Assembly: GCF_003056725.1 (NCBI RefSeq) | Contig: NZ_QBKZ01000015.1 | Span: 195,280-259,279 of the forward strand | DNA from: Mangrovicoccus ximenensis | Lineage (GTDB): Bacteria; Pseudomonadota; Alphaproteobacteria; Rhodobacterales; Rhodobacteraceae | DNA: 64,000 nt | Reading direction: 5' to 3' | In this document: positions 56,500 to 64,000 of the stretch, piece by piece | Layout: each line of letters starts with the position of its first letter | Numbering within the stretch: the first letter of the stretch is position 1 | Translations under genes and position numbers: made by a program | Notes under the pieces: generated by a model | Databases searched by the model: none | Seen by the model: the letters and a program-made list of their open reading frames with translations, nothing else | What the model was told of the DNA's origin: nothing

Positions 56500-57776
56500 G
56501 CAGGCAGGCCCAGCTTGTCCCGCAGCGTGCCCGGCGCATAGCCGGTCTTGTAGAGGCCGCGCGCCTGCAGGATCGGCACCACCAGATCGATGAAATCGGT
56601 GAAGCCCTCCATGAACCAGCCGGGCATGATGTTGAACCCGTCCGCCGCGCCGGTCTCGAACCAGTCCTGCAGCGTGTCCGCCACCTGCTCGGCCGAGCCG
56701 CAAAGCACCCAGTGGCCGCGCGCCGCCGCCACCAGCGCATAGAGGTCGCGCAGCGTCATGTTCTCGCGCCTGGCCTTCGACAGCATGGCGCGGGCGAAGG
56801 CGTGATAGGCGTCGTTCTCGCCCAGATCGGGGATCGGCCCGTCGAGATCGGCGCCGGAAAAATCGGTGTTGAACCGTTCTGACAGCATCCCGAGCGCAGT
56901 GGTGTCGTCGACGAAGCCCATCAGCCGGGCGAGCTTTTCGCGCGCCTCCGCCTCGGTGCGGCCCACCACCGGCATGACGCCCGGCAGGACCACGAGGTCC
57001 TCCGCCTTGCGGCCGTTCTTCGGCAGGCGCGCCTTCAGCCCGGCATAGAAGTCGGCCGCCTCGCCGCGGTCCTGGGTGACGGTGAAGACCACATCGGCAT
57101 GTTTCGCCGCCAGCTCCTGCCCCGGCTCGGAGCCGCCGGCCTGCAGGATCAGCGGCCGCCCCTGCGGGCTGCGCGGCATGTTGACCGGGCCCTTCACCTT
57201 GAAGAACTTGCCGTCATGGTCGACCGGATGGATCTTCGCCGGATCGAAATAGGCGCCGGTCTCCCGGTCCTTCGGCATCGCCTCCGGTTCCCAGGCATCC
57301 CAGAGCTTCTTCGCCACTTCGATGAATTCCGCCGACATCTCGTAGCGGCTGGCATGGTCGGGATGGGTGGTGCCGAAATTCGCCGCCGCCTGCGGGTTCG
57401 AAGTCGTCACCGAGTTCCAGGCCGCGCGCCCGCCCGAGATGTGGTCGAGCGACCCGAAGGCGCGCGCCAGGCTCCAGGGATCGCCATAGGTGGTCGAGGC
57501 CGTCGCGCCGAGCCCGATATGCGAGGTCGACATCGCAACCGCCGACAGCATGGTCAGCGGTTCCAGCCGCGCGCAATAGGAGGGATGCGCGGACGGATCG
57601 GCATTGAGGTTGTCGCCCATGAAAATCAGGTCGAAGAGGCCGCGCTCGGCCTCCTCGCAGATCTCCTGGATCTGCGCGAGATCCGAGAAATCGTCGGCGG
57701 CGCCCGCCATCCGCCAGCCCGAGATATGGCTGCCGGTGCCGAGCAGGAACAGCCCGAGGCGGATTTCGCGGCTCAT
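56496..57776 (-). CDS. LLM-class flavin monooxygenase (NtaA/SnaA/DszA type)
   Basis: 426 residues with the signatures of the nitrilotriacetate/dibenzothiophene-sulfone monooxygenase group of bacterial luciferase-like enzymes: the N-terminal LFLLGTGSHISGWR, LEPLTMLSAVAMSTSHIGLG, GRAAWNSVTTSNPQAA and LILQAGGSEPGQELAAKHAD. These use FMNH2 and oxygen to cleave C-N or C-S bonds. Start overlaps the aldolase stop by four bases (ATGA). Confidence 0.92.
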   Translation of the reverse strand: MSREIRLGLFLLGTGSHISGWRMAGAADDFSDLAQIQEICEEAERGLFDLIFMGDNLNADPSAHPSYCARLEPLTMLSAVAMSTSHIGLGATASTTYGDPWSLARAFGSLDHISGGRAAWNSVTTSNPQAAANFGTTHPDHASRYEMSAEFIEVAKKLWDAWEPEAMPKDRETGAYFDPAKIHPVDHDGKFFKVKGPVNMPRSPQGRPLILQAGGSEPGQELAAKHADVVFTVTQDRGEAADFYAGLKARLPKNGRKAEDLVVLPGVMPVVGRTEAEAREKLARLMGFVDDTTALGMLSERFNTDFSGADLDGPIPDLGENDAYHAFARAMLSKARRENMTLRDLYALVAAARGHWVLCGSAEQVADTLQDWFETGAADGFNIMPGWFMEGFTDFIDLVVPILQARGLYKTGYAPGTLRDKLGLPA

Positions 57777-58546
57777 GCCCGGTACCCGGCATCGGCACGG
57801 TCGAGATCGCGCATCAGCGCCGGCCATTCCCGCTCGCCCGGGATCAGGATGTCGCCCTGCATTTCCCAGAACTGGCGGGCGGCCTTCTCGCAGACCTCGG
57901 GCTCGGGCAGCACCAGCGCGATCCCCGAGGCGCAGGCGGCCTGCATCTGGAGCTGGATCTTCGCGGCGCGCTCGAAATAATAGAGCAGCATGAAGGCCTC
58001 GCCCGGCGTGCGGCCGACGGTCAGGATGCCGTGGTTGCGCATCAGCATCACCGGGTTGTCGCCGAAATGCGCGATGATGCGCTGCTGCTCGGCCTCGTCG
58101 ATCGCGACGCCTTCATATTCGTGGAAGGCCTGGCGGTTGTAGAACCGCATCGCGAACTGGGTCAGCGGCAGCAGCCCCTCGGGCTGGCCCGAGACGGCGG
58201 TCGAGGCGTCCGAATGGGTATGCAGCACGCAATGGGCATCCTCGCGCGACTTGTGCACAGCGGCATGGATGACGAAGGCGGCCTTGTTGACGCTATGCGG
58301 CGTCTCCTCGATCACCTCGCCGCTTGTGTCGATCTTGACCAGCGACGAGGCGGTGATCTCGCCGAAGAGATGGCCGTAGGGATTGATCAGGAACTGGTCC
58401 TTGGTCCCCGGCACGCGCAGCGAGATGTGGTTGTAGATCAGGTCGTCGAGCCCCAGTTTGGCCACCATGCGGTAGCAGGCGGCAAGGCTGACCCGCGCCT
58501 CCCATTCCGCGTCGGAATAGCGGCCGGGCTTCGGATAGTCGGTCAT
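57773..58546 (-). CDS. Class II aldolase/adducin-family protein
   Basis: 257 residues. Zinc-site histidines are in VLHTHSDASTAVSG and the later MRNHGILTVG. KLGLDDLIYNHISLR and the glycine-rich YGHLFGEIT are also typical. The family cleaves sugar-phosphates or acts as decarboxylase/epimerase. This subgroup often accompanies catabolic operons without known substrate. The start at 58546 lies behind a GGACCT-like weak site. It lies between the ABC permeases and the LLM gene. Confidence 0.9.
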   Translation of the reverse strand: MTDYPKPGRYSDAEWEARVSLAACYRMVAKLGLDDLIYNHISLRVPGTKDQFLINPYGHLFGEITASSLVKIDTSGEVIEETPHSVNKAAFVIHAAVHKSREDAHCVLHTHSDASTAVSGQPEGLLPLTQFAMRFYNRQAFHEYEGVAIDEAEQQRIIAHFGDNPVMLMRNHGILTVGRTPGEAFMLLYYFERAAKIQLQMQAACASGIALVLPEPEVCEKAARQFWEMQGDILIPGEREWPALMRDLDRADAGYRA

Positions 58547-58579
58547 TTCAGGTCCCTTTTCAGGTCTTGCGGGCATGTC

Positions 58580-59419
58580 TCAGCCCTTGATCCCGCTCAT
58601 CGCCATGCCCTGCGTGAAGTATTTCTGCAGCAGCAGGAACAGGACGATCAGCGGAAGCGTGGCAACGGTGGCGCCAGCGAAGGTCTCGCCCCAGTTCGGC
58701 AATTGCGTAGGCGAGCCCTGCTGGGCGATGGCAACCTGGATCACCTGCACCTCGGGACTCTGCGCGATGACGAGCGGCCAGAGGAAGCTGTTCCAGGAGA
58801 AGAGGAAGGTGACGAGCCCGAGCGTCAGCAGCGGCACCTTGACGTTCGGCAGGATCACCGAGACGAAGATACGCAGATGACCGGCCCCGTCGATGCGGGC
58901 GGCGTCCTCGAGGTCGCGCGGCAGCTCCTCGAAGGCCTGCTTCAACAGGAACAGCCCGAAAGGCGAGGCGATCCAGGGAATCATGATGCCCGTGAGCGTG
59001 TTCGACAGGCCGAGCCCCGAGACCACCTGGTAGAGCGGCACAAGGAGCGCCTCGACCGGCAAGAGGAAGGTCAGCAGGATCACCACGAAGACCGCCTGCG
59101 AGCCGCGGAACCTGATCCGGGTCAGCGCATAGGCGGCCATGGCGCAGAGGAGCAGCGTCAGCGCCACCTGCCCCGCCGCGACGATCGCGGTGTTCAGCAG
59201 CGCCTGCAGGATGTTGGTGCGGGCGAAGAGCGAGCGGTAGTTCTCCCAGACCGGGTCCATCGGCAGGAAAGTCCGCCAGCTGATCGGCGTGACGTCGGAG
59301 AAGATGCCGAGCTGCGGCTTGAAGCTGTTCGACACGATCCACAGGAACGGCGCGAAGAAGCACAGCAGGATCAGCGCCAGCACGAGGGCCAGCAGCACGG
59401 GCTTGCGGAAACGGGCCAT
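58580..59419 (-). CDS. CUT1-type ABC transporter permease (MalG/UgpE-like)
   Basis: 279 residues, six membrane segments. The EAA loop with [22 protein letters not shown] is complete, and the end [14 protein letters not shown] is typical of CUT1 (sugar, glycerol-phosphate) importers. The start overlaps the upstream permease stop by one base. Confidence 0.93.
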   Translation of the reverse strand: MARFRKPVLLALVLALILLCFFAPFLWIVSNSFKPQLGIFSDVTPISWRTFLPMDPVWENYRSLFARTNILQALLNTAIVAAGQVALTLLLCAMAAYALTRIRFRGSQAVFVVILLTFLLPVEALLVPLYQVVSGLGLSNTLTGIMIPWIASPFGLFLLKQAFEELPRDLEDAARIDGAGHLRIFVSVILPNVKVPLLTLGLVTFLFSWNSFLWPLVIAQSPEVQVIQVAIAQQGSPTQLPNWGETFAGATVATLPLIVLFLLLQKYFTQGMAMSGIKG

Positions 59420-60348
59420 CAGTAGTTCCACCTTGCGCGGAGAAGCCACATCTGCAGCAGCGAGATACCGAGGACGATCACGAGCAGCACCACCGACAGC
59501 GCCGAGGCATAGCCCGCATTCTGCATGACGAAGGCGGTCTTGTAGATGTGGTAGACGATCAGGTTGGTGCTGTCCTGCGGGCCGCCATCTGTCATCAGGA
59601 AGGCGGGCGCGAAGGCCTGGAGCGAGAAGACGGTCATGATCACCACGACGAAGAGCGTGGTGCGCGACAAGAGCGGAATGGTGATGTTCCACAGAACCTG
59701 CCCGGCGGTCGCGCCGTCGATCCGGGCGGCCTCGGCCAGCTCCTTCGGCACGCCCTGCAGCCCGCCGAGGAACAGGATCGCGGCGAAGCCGACCTGCTGC
59801 CAGGCGGTCATCACGGCGATCATGACGAGCGCCTGGTCCGGCGAGGTCAGAAAAGGCTGGCGCGGCAGGCCTACCGCCGTGACCGCGCCGTTGACCAGCC
59901 CGTTCGACGGGTCGAGCAGGAAATTCCACATGGTCGCGACGACCACCGCCGACGTGACGACGGGCAGCATGATGATGGTGCGCACGATGCCGCGCGCGGG
60001 CAGCTTCGAATTCAGGAACAGCGCCAGCACGAAGCCGAGCGGAATGACGATCGCCACCACGCCGAACGCGAAGAGGAAGGTCGCGGCCAGGCTCTCGCGC
60101 GCATCGTCGAAGACCAGCATGTCCTCGAAATTCAGCAGGCCCACGAATTTCGCCGCATCCGGGTTGAGCAGCGAATAGTCCATGAAGGCGTTCTTCGCCA
60201 TCATCGCCAGCGGAATGTACTGGAACAGCAGGAGCAGGAACAGGAAGGGCGCGACGAAGGCGTAAGCCGCGCGGGTGTCCCGTCTCTGCCGCGGAGTGCG
60301 GCGCGGGCGTGTCGGGGCGGCAAGGCCCGGGCAGTCGATCGCGGTCAT
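59419..60348 (-). CDS. CUT1-type ABC transporter permease (MalF/UgpA-like)
   Basis: 309 residues with six membrane segments and the EAA loop [20 protein letters not shown]. It forms the channel with the MalG-like subunit. It lies about 57 bases after the binding protein stop. Confidence 0.93.
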   Translation of the reverse strand: MTAIDCPGLAAPTRPRRTPRQRRDTRAAYAFVAPFLFLLLLFQYIPLAMMAKNAFMDYSLLNPDAAKFVGLLNFEDMLVFDDARESLAATFLFAFGVVAIVIPLGFVLALFLNSKLPARGIVRTIIMLPVVTSAVVVATMWNFLLDPSNGLVNGAVTAVGLPRQPFLTSPDQALVMIAVMTAWQQVGFAAILFLGGLQGVPKELAEAARIDGATAGQVLWNITIPLLSRTTLFVVVIMTVFSLQAFAPAFLMTDGGPQDSTNLIVYHIYKTAFVMQNAGYASALSVVLLVIVLGISLLQMWLLRARWNY

Positions 60349-60405
60349 GGAAGCTCCGAGAAAGGGGCCGGGCCGCCCGCGGGCCGCCCGGCAGGGGATG
60401 TCAGG

Positions 60406-61701
60406 TCAGCGGCGCAGGGCGCGGGCGACCTCGCGCTCGGCATCGGCCATCGCCTCTTCGGGGTCGCCGCCGAAGGCGACGGAGCGCAGCGCGTCGGTGA
60501 CGATGCGGTCATACTGGGCGAAATGCGGGCTCGGCGGGCGCGGCTGGCCCCAAGCCTCGAGCTGGTCCACGAAGACCTTCATCGGGTAGTCCTGATAGAC
60601 CGGGAAGCGCTCGAAGAGCGATGCCAGGGTCGGCAGGTTGCCGCGCTGGCTGACATTCATGTAGGCATACTCGCCCCAGGCCATGTCGACCGCGAACTGG
60701 ACGGCGATCTCCGGATGGCGCGAGCGCGAGGCGACCCCGAACGTCGTCGATCCGGTATGCACGACCGGCGTCTTGAAATACGGGATCGGGGTGATGCCCC
60801 ACTCGATCACCGGATCCTTCAGCAGCGCCGAACCGGCCGCGGGCGTGTCGATGTAGAAACAGGCCTTGCCGTCGAAGAAGGCGTTCGGGATCCCGGCTTT
60901 CGGCGCGACGCCCTCCTCATTGAAGAGGCTGCGGTAGAAGTCCAGAGCCTCGATCGCCTCGGGCGTGTCGAGATAGCCCTCGGCGGTCGAGCCATCCGGC
61001 GCCATCGCCCAGAAGGTCTTCCAGGCGGAGCTCTCCGGATCGGCGTCCGGGTCGCCCGCGGAGCGCTGGTAGATCAGGTCCTGGTAGACCAGCCCCGGCT
61101 GGCCGTTGCCGAAGCGCGTCGGCCCCAGCCCCCAGACCTCAGGCGCGCCCGGCTCGCCCTGTTGGCAGGCCTTGAACGCCTCCAGCGCCTCGGGCCAGGT
61201 CCAGGCCTCGTCGAGCGTCTGCGGCGGGGTGATCCCGGCCGCGCCGGTCAGCGCCTTGTTGTAGTACATCGCGACCGTGGTCTGCTCGATGCCGGGGCTG
61301 TAGACCTCGCCATCGTAGCTGTGTTCGGCCTTGGTCGCGGGCAGGATCTCGTCGTCCCAGCCCTCGGGCAGGTATCCGGTCAGCGGCAGCAGGATCCCCG
61401 CCTTGGCATAGGACTGGGTGTTCGGCCCGTCATAGACCAGGATGTCCGGCGGATTGTCCGACGAGGCCTGCACCGAGATCGTGTCGGCGAGCTGGGCGAA
61501 CGGCACCTCGTTGATCTCGAAGGAAACGCAGGGGTGGTCCTTCTGCCAGGCCTCCATCGGCGCCGGATAGGGATAGTTGCCGGGGGTGCGCAGGATGCGC
61601 AGCGTCACCGGCTCGCCCTCGCAGGCGGCGTCCTGGGCAAGCGCGGGCAGCGCGGCAAGCGCGGTGCCCCCGATCAGAGTGGCGAACAGCACTGGTTTCA
61701 T
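60406..61701 (-). CDS. CUT1-type ABC transporter substrate-binding protein
   Basis: 431 residues. Signal peptide about 1-22 (LAALPALAQ), then a family-1 solute-binding fold ([56 protein letters not shown]). Two cysteines near the N-terminus and one in the middle may form disulfides. Ligand unknown. The downstream aldolase and monooxygenase suggest an uncommon sugar-like or N/S-substituted compound. Confidence 0.92.
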   Translation of the reverse strand: MKPVLFATLIGGTALAALPALAQDAACEGEPVTLRILRTPGNYPYPAPMEAWQKDHPCVSFEINEVPFAQLADTISVQASSDNPPDILVYDGPNTQSYAKAGILLPLTGYLPEGWDDEILPATKAEHSYDGEVYSPGIEQTTVAMYYNKALTGAAGITPPQTLDEAWTWPEALEAFKACQQGEPGAPEVWGLGPTRFGNGQPGLVYQDLIYQRSAGDPDADPESSAWKTFWAMAPDGSTAEGYLDTPEAIEALDFYRSLFNEEGVAPKAGIPNAFFDGKACFYIDTPAAGSALLKDPVIEWGITPIPYFKTPVVHTGSTTFGVASRSRHPEIAVQFAVDMAWGEYAYMNVSQRGNLPTLASLFERFPVYQDYPMKVFVDQLEAWGQPRPPSPHFAQYDRIVTDALRSVAFGGDPEEAMADAEREVARALRR

Positions 61702-61739
61702 CGTCAAATCCTTCCTGTCGGGGTCTTTTTTCTTGGTCG

Positions 61740-61979
61740 TCAGACGGCGCGGCCCGAATCCGCGTCGAAAAGGCAAAGCCGCGACGGATCCACCGACAGC
61801 AGCACGTCCTGCCCGGCGCGCGGCGCGGCGGCAGGCTCCATCAGCGCGGCGCAGTCCTGTCCGGCATGGGAGAAATGCACGAGCGACGTGGCGCCCAGAT
61901 GCTCGACCATCGTCGCCTGCGCGCGGAAGGCGCAGGCCGCGGCATCGGCGGCGGCGAAGGCCTCGGGGCGGATGCCAGC
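61740..61979 (-). CDS. ABC transporter ATPase C-terminal (TOBE) fragment, UgpC/MalK-like
   Basis: 79 residues beginning GIRPEAF, the usual entry to the second TOBE domain of UgpC/MalK-type ATPases, to a proper stop 38 bases before the binding-protein start. The ATPase domain itself is lost at the 61.98-kb join. It shows that the operon order was ATPase, binding protein, permease, permease, aldolase, LLM, hydrolase. Confidence 0.8.
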   Translation of the reverse strand, partial: AGIRPEAFAAADAAACAFRAQATMVEHLGATSLVHFSHAGQDCAALMEPAAAPRAGQDVLLSVDPSRLCLFDADSGRAV

Positions 61980-61980
61980 G

Positions 61981-62271
61981 CGCGTGACCGTGGCCGGGCT
62001 GGTGCTGGTGCGGCAGCGCCCGGGCACCGCCAAAGGCGTGATCTTCGTGACGCTCGAGGACGAGACCGGCGTGGCCAACGTGATCGTCTGGCGCGGCATC
62101 TACGACCGCTTCCGCCGCGCGGTGATCGCCGGGCGGCTGCTGCGGGTGACCGGGCGGCTGCAGCGCGAGGCCGGCATCACCCATGTCGTCGCCGAGGAGG
62201 TGGAGGATCTCTCCGCGCTGCTCGACGCGCTGGCGGAGCCGGACCCCCCGCATGCGAAAGGGCCGCCCTGA
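61981..62271 (+). CDS. dnaE2: Error-prone DNA polymerase DnaE2, C-terminal fragment
   Basis: 96 residues of the OB-fold domain that ends DnaE2 (ImuC): [30 protein letters not shown] (signature [15 protein letters not shown]) and [16 protein letters not shown]. DnaE2 performs mutagenic lesion bypass with ImuA/ImuB. The ~1000 residues of polymerase upstream are missing at the join. Confidence 0.85.
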   Translation, partial: RVTVAGLVLVRQRPGTAKGVIFVTLEDETGVANVIVWRGIYDRFRRAVIAGRLLRVTGRLQREAGITHVVAEEVEDLSALLDALAEPDPPHAKGPP

Positions 62272-62282
62272 ACAGACGGCCC
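62257..62282 (-). terminator. Hairpin between dnaE2 end and yceI end
   Basis: A 6-bp GC stem (62260-62265 with 62277-62282) followed on the minus strand by TTT. It lies 27 bases past the yceI stop and overlaps the dnaE2 stop codon region, where the genes converge. Confidence 0.45.
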
Positions 62283-62308
62283 CTCGGGAACTCCCTGGCA
62301 GGACTGGC

Positions 62309-62890
62309 TCAGCCTTCGGCGGACGCGTCCATGGCCTCGATCGAGATGAAGACCTCGACCTCGTCGGAGACGTAGGGCGCGAACATGCCCATGTCGAAAT
62401 CCGAGCGGATGATGGTGGTGCTGGCGTTGAAGCCGATCCACGGCTTGCCGGCCATCGGGTGCTCGCCCATCTGGGTCATGGTGGTTTCCAGCGTCACCGG
62501 CTTGGTGATGCCGTTCAGCGTCAGGTCGCCGGTGATGTTGGCGGTGTTCTCGCCGGTCACTTCGATCGCGGTCGAGGTGAAGGTGGCTTCCGGGTTCGCC
62601 TCTGCGCCGAAGAAGTCATCGGTCTTGAAATGCGTGGTGCGCTCGTCATCGCCGGTGAACAGCGACGCGACCGGGAAGGTCACGGAGACAGAGGAGGCTG
62701 CCGGATCGGCTTCGTCGAACTGGATCTCGCCGGTGATGTCCGAGAACATGCCGTAGGTGGTCGAGAAGCCCAGATGGTTGTAGTTGTAGACGATCTGGGC
62801 GTGGGTGGTGTCGACGGTGTAGGTCTCGGCAGCCATGGCGCCGGTTGCGGCAGCAGCGGACAGGGCAGTGGCAAGCAGGAAGGTCTTCAT
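62309..62890 (-). CDS. YceI-family periplasmic protein
   Basis: 193 residues. Signal peptide about 1-20 (ATGAMAA), then the lipocalin-like YceI domain (YTVDTTHAQIVYNYNHLGFS, LTLNGITKPVTLE, GFNASTTIIRSDFDMGMF). The family binds isoprenoid-type lipids. Start ATG behind GGAGTTGATCC. It stands alone, convergent with the dnaE2 fragment and divergent from rpsF. Confidence 0.93.
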   Translation of the reverse strand: MKTFLLATALSAAAATGAMAAETYTVDTTHAQIVYNYNHLGFSTTYGMFSDITGEIQFDEADPAASSVSVTFPVASLFTGDDERTTHFKTDDFFGAEANPEATFTSTAIEVTGENTANITGDLTLNGITKPVTLETTMTQMGEHPMAGKPWIGFNASTTIIRSDFDMGMFAPYVSDEVEVFISIEAMDASAEG

Positions 62891-63183
62891 GGATCAACTC
62901 CGGAGGATTGTGTGTTCCCGCAGAATGTCGGGCCTCCCCCGCGCCAAGTCCATTCCGGCTATTTTCACGTTCCTTGTGCAACAGCGAACAGAACTGCGGC
63001 GATCTGTGCCTCCATGCCGCATGGCCCCTGCCGACACCCGCCCGACAGGCCTTGCCACGCCGCGGAAAATGTGTATGAAGGCGCATCCTTCGCAGACACA
63101 GATGAACGGCGCGGCCTCTCGCGGAGCGGGGCGAAGGGATCATCCGCTTCTATGAAACGCGCCTGAACAGAACTGGAGCACAC

Positions 63184-63213
63184 ATGCCTCTCTACGAGCA
63201 TGTCTTCATTGTT
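63184..63213 (+). pseudogene. rpsF: Ribosomal protein S6, first 10 codons only
   Basis: [10 protein letters not shown] is the typical start of alphaproteobacterial S6, preceded by GGAG (AACTGGAGCACAC). It reads on the plus strand and runs at once into the antisense of rplI. The tail of S6 is found on the minus strand at 63961-64000, so the body lies to the right of the window in the opposite direction. Confidence 0.75.
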
Positions 63214-63709
63214 CGGCGGCCAGTTCCTGGATCGATTTGCCGGAGGCTTGCAGCTCGGCTTCTTCCTTGGAACGGGCGACGTTCAGCGCGATGTCGACTT
63301 CGACTTCCGGGTGCAGGGTCACGTGCACGGTGTGCAGGCCCAGTTCCTTGATCGGCTTCGACAGCTTGACCTGCTTGCGGTCGAGGGCGAAGCCCTCGGC
63401 CGACGCGGCGTCGGCTGCGTCACGCGGGGTGACCGAGCCGTAGAGCGCGCCGGCATCCGAAGCGGAGCGGATGACGATGAACTGCTGGCCGTCGAGACGG
63501 GCGGCAAAAGCCTCGGCTTCCTTCTTGGTCTCGAGGTTGTCCGCCTCGAGCTGGGCCTTGCGGGCCTCGAAGGATTTCACGTTGGCGTCCGAGGCGCGCA
63601 GCGCCTTGCCGGTCGGCAGCAGGAAGTTGCGTGCGTAGCCGTCCTTGACCGAGACGACTTCGCCCATCTGGCCGAGTTTGGCGACGCGCTGGAGAAGAAT
63701 CACATCCAT
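63206..63709 (-). CDS. rplI: Ribosomal protein L9, C-terminus shortened
   Basis: 167 residues. The N-terminal rRNA-binding domain [19 protein letters not shown] with [13 protein letters not shown] is intact, as are the connecting helix and C-terminal domain (FGSVTPRD-like [13 protein letters not shown]). It stops at SIQELAAEQ, where the acidic tail of Rhodobacterales L9 (commonly ~30 more residues) should begin. The stop lies inside the rpsF fragment. Third gene of rpsF-rpsR-rplI. Confidence 0.93.
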   Translation of the reverse strand: MDVILLQRVAKLGQMGEVVSVKDGYARNFLLPTGKALRASDANVKSFEARKAQLEADNLETKKEAEAFAARLDGQQFIVIRSASDAGALYGSVTPRDAADAASAEGFALDRKQVKLSKPIKELGLHTVHVTLHPEVEVDIALNVARSKEEAELQASGKSIQELAAEQ

Positions 63710-63720
63710 GATGTCGCTCC

Positions 63721-63948
63721 TTACTTCACGGCGTAGGGCAGCAGGGCGAGGAAGCGGGCGCGCTTGATGGCACGGGCCAGCTCACGCTGCTTCTTCGCCG
63801 AGACGGCGGTGATGCGGGACGGGACGATCTTGCCGCGCTCGGAGATGTAGCGCTGCAGCAGACGCGTGTCCTTGTAGTCGATCTTCGGCGCGTTCTCGCC
63901 GGAGAACGGGCAGACCTTGCGGCGGCGGAAAAACGGTTTGGTGGCCAT
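63721..63948 (-). CDS. rpsR: Ribosomal protein S18
   Basis: 75 residues, the full S18 length, with the conserved [12 protein letters not shown] start and [26 protein letters not shown] core (signature [12 protein letters not shown]). It binds S6 in the small-subunit platform. It lies between rpsF and rplI on the same strand, the standard order. Start ATG 12 bases after the S6 stop. Confidence 0.97.
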   Translation of the reverse strand: MATKPFFRRRKVCPFSGENAPKIDYKDTRLLQRYISERGKIVPSRITAVSAKKQRELARAIKRARFLALLPYAVK

Positions 63949-63960
63949 GTCTGTCTCTCC

Positions 63961-64000
63961 TTACCGGTCGCGGTCGCGCGGGCGGCGGTCGCCGCGGTCG
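63961..64000 (-). CDS. rpsF: Ribosomal protein S6, C-terminal end (continues outside window)
   Basis: The last 12 codons and stop of S6 as DRGDRRPRDRDR, the arginine/aspartate-rich tail found in Rhodobacterales S6. Identification rests on this tail and on the place directly upstream of rpsR. Confidence 0.75.
   Translation of the reverse strand, partial: DRGDRRPRDRDR

Noticed and set aside
52142..56740. A 1532-codon open frame on the minus strand
   Set aside because: It links the integrase frame with antisense of dusA and the TPP enzyme and more. High GC content keeps it open. Only the integrase and TPP portions show real motifs and each has its own start.

Overview
The window is high-GC alphaproteobacterial DNA, most likely from a Rhodobacterales (Rhodobacteraceae) species. 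The signs are a yajC-secD-secF cluster, a VPLPA-CTERM surface protein, RTX/Hint-type repeat remnants, a GGAAC-N16-CGTT promoter of the general-stress sigma factor type, a dusA-associated integrase, and an rpsF-rpsR-rplI cluster typical of that group. I cannot name the genus.

Layout. 0-2.7 kb: secF, secD, yajC (minus). 3.1-6.6 kb: tripartite tricarboxylate transporter tctCBA and the start of a lactonase-like amidohydrolase. 6.6-10.5 kb: RND multidrug efflux pair. 10.8-14.9 kb: DUF1127 protein, FMN lactate dehydrogenase, a frame-broken RTX/Hint relic. 14.9-18.6 kb: envelope and stress genes (YihY, PLDc_N, HVA1, DUF3618, holin-X, PRC-barrel). 18.8-25.7 kb: PLD, EnvC, CtpA, ExoD, GntR, YgjP, LysR/FolD and thioesterase pieces. 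25.7-31.4 kb: two ABC systems and fragments of gamma-glutamyltransferase and nucleoside hydrolase. 31.5-40.4 kb: HWE kinase, xdhAB, lysC, ptsP. 40.4-45.5 kb: phosphodiesterase, thiolase, IS110 relic, methyltransferase, Hcp-like protein. 45.7-51.7 kb: ccmF, VPLPA-CTERM protein, trigger factor in two opposed pieces, polar amino-acid ABC transporter. 51.8-54.3 kb: the end of a mobile island (zinc-ribbon protein, tyrosine integrase) inserted at dusA. 54.3-62.3 kb: TPP enzyme, then a minus-strand operon of a sugar-type ABC importer, class II aldolase, LLM flavin monooxygenase and alpha/beta hydrolase, then a DnaE2 tail. 62.3-64 kb: YceI and the rpsF-rpsR-rplI cluster.

The dominant property of the window is that it is a mosaic. 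At about 19 points one well-conserved gene stops abruptly and another starts mid-gene, often on the other strand: near 6.55, 10.43, 14.50, 19.37, 24.25, 24.81, 25.73, 27.15, 36.61, 41.33, 44.06, 47.10, 47.97, 49.22, 51.80, 54.27, 56.37, 61.98 and 63.21 kb. Two joins are informative. The trigger-factor body is inverted relative to its own C-terminal tail and terminator, and turning it round restores an exact 443-residue protein. The first 10 codons of rpsF point into an inverted rplI-rpsR-rpsF block. Broken housekeeping genes (tig, folD, ccmF, rplI, rpsF) make contigs joined without gap symbols, some flipped, more likely than real rearrangement. The sequence alone cannot settle this. Gene content within each block reads as normal functional DNA. 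Associations across a join should not be trusted.
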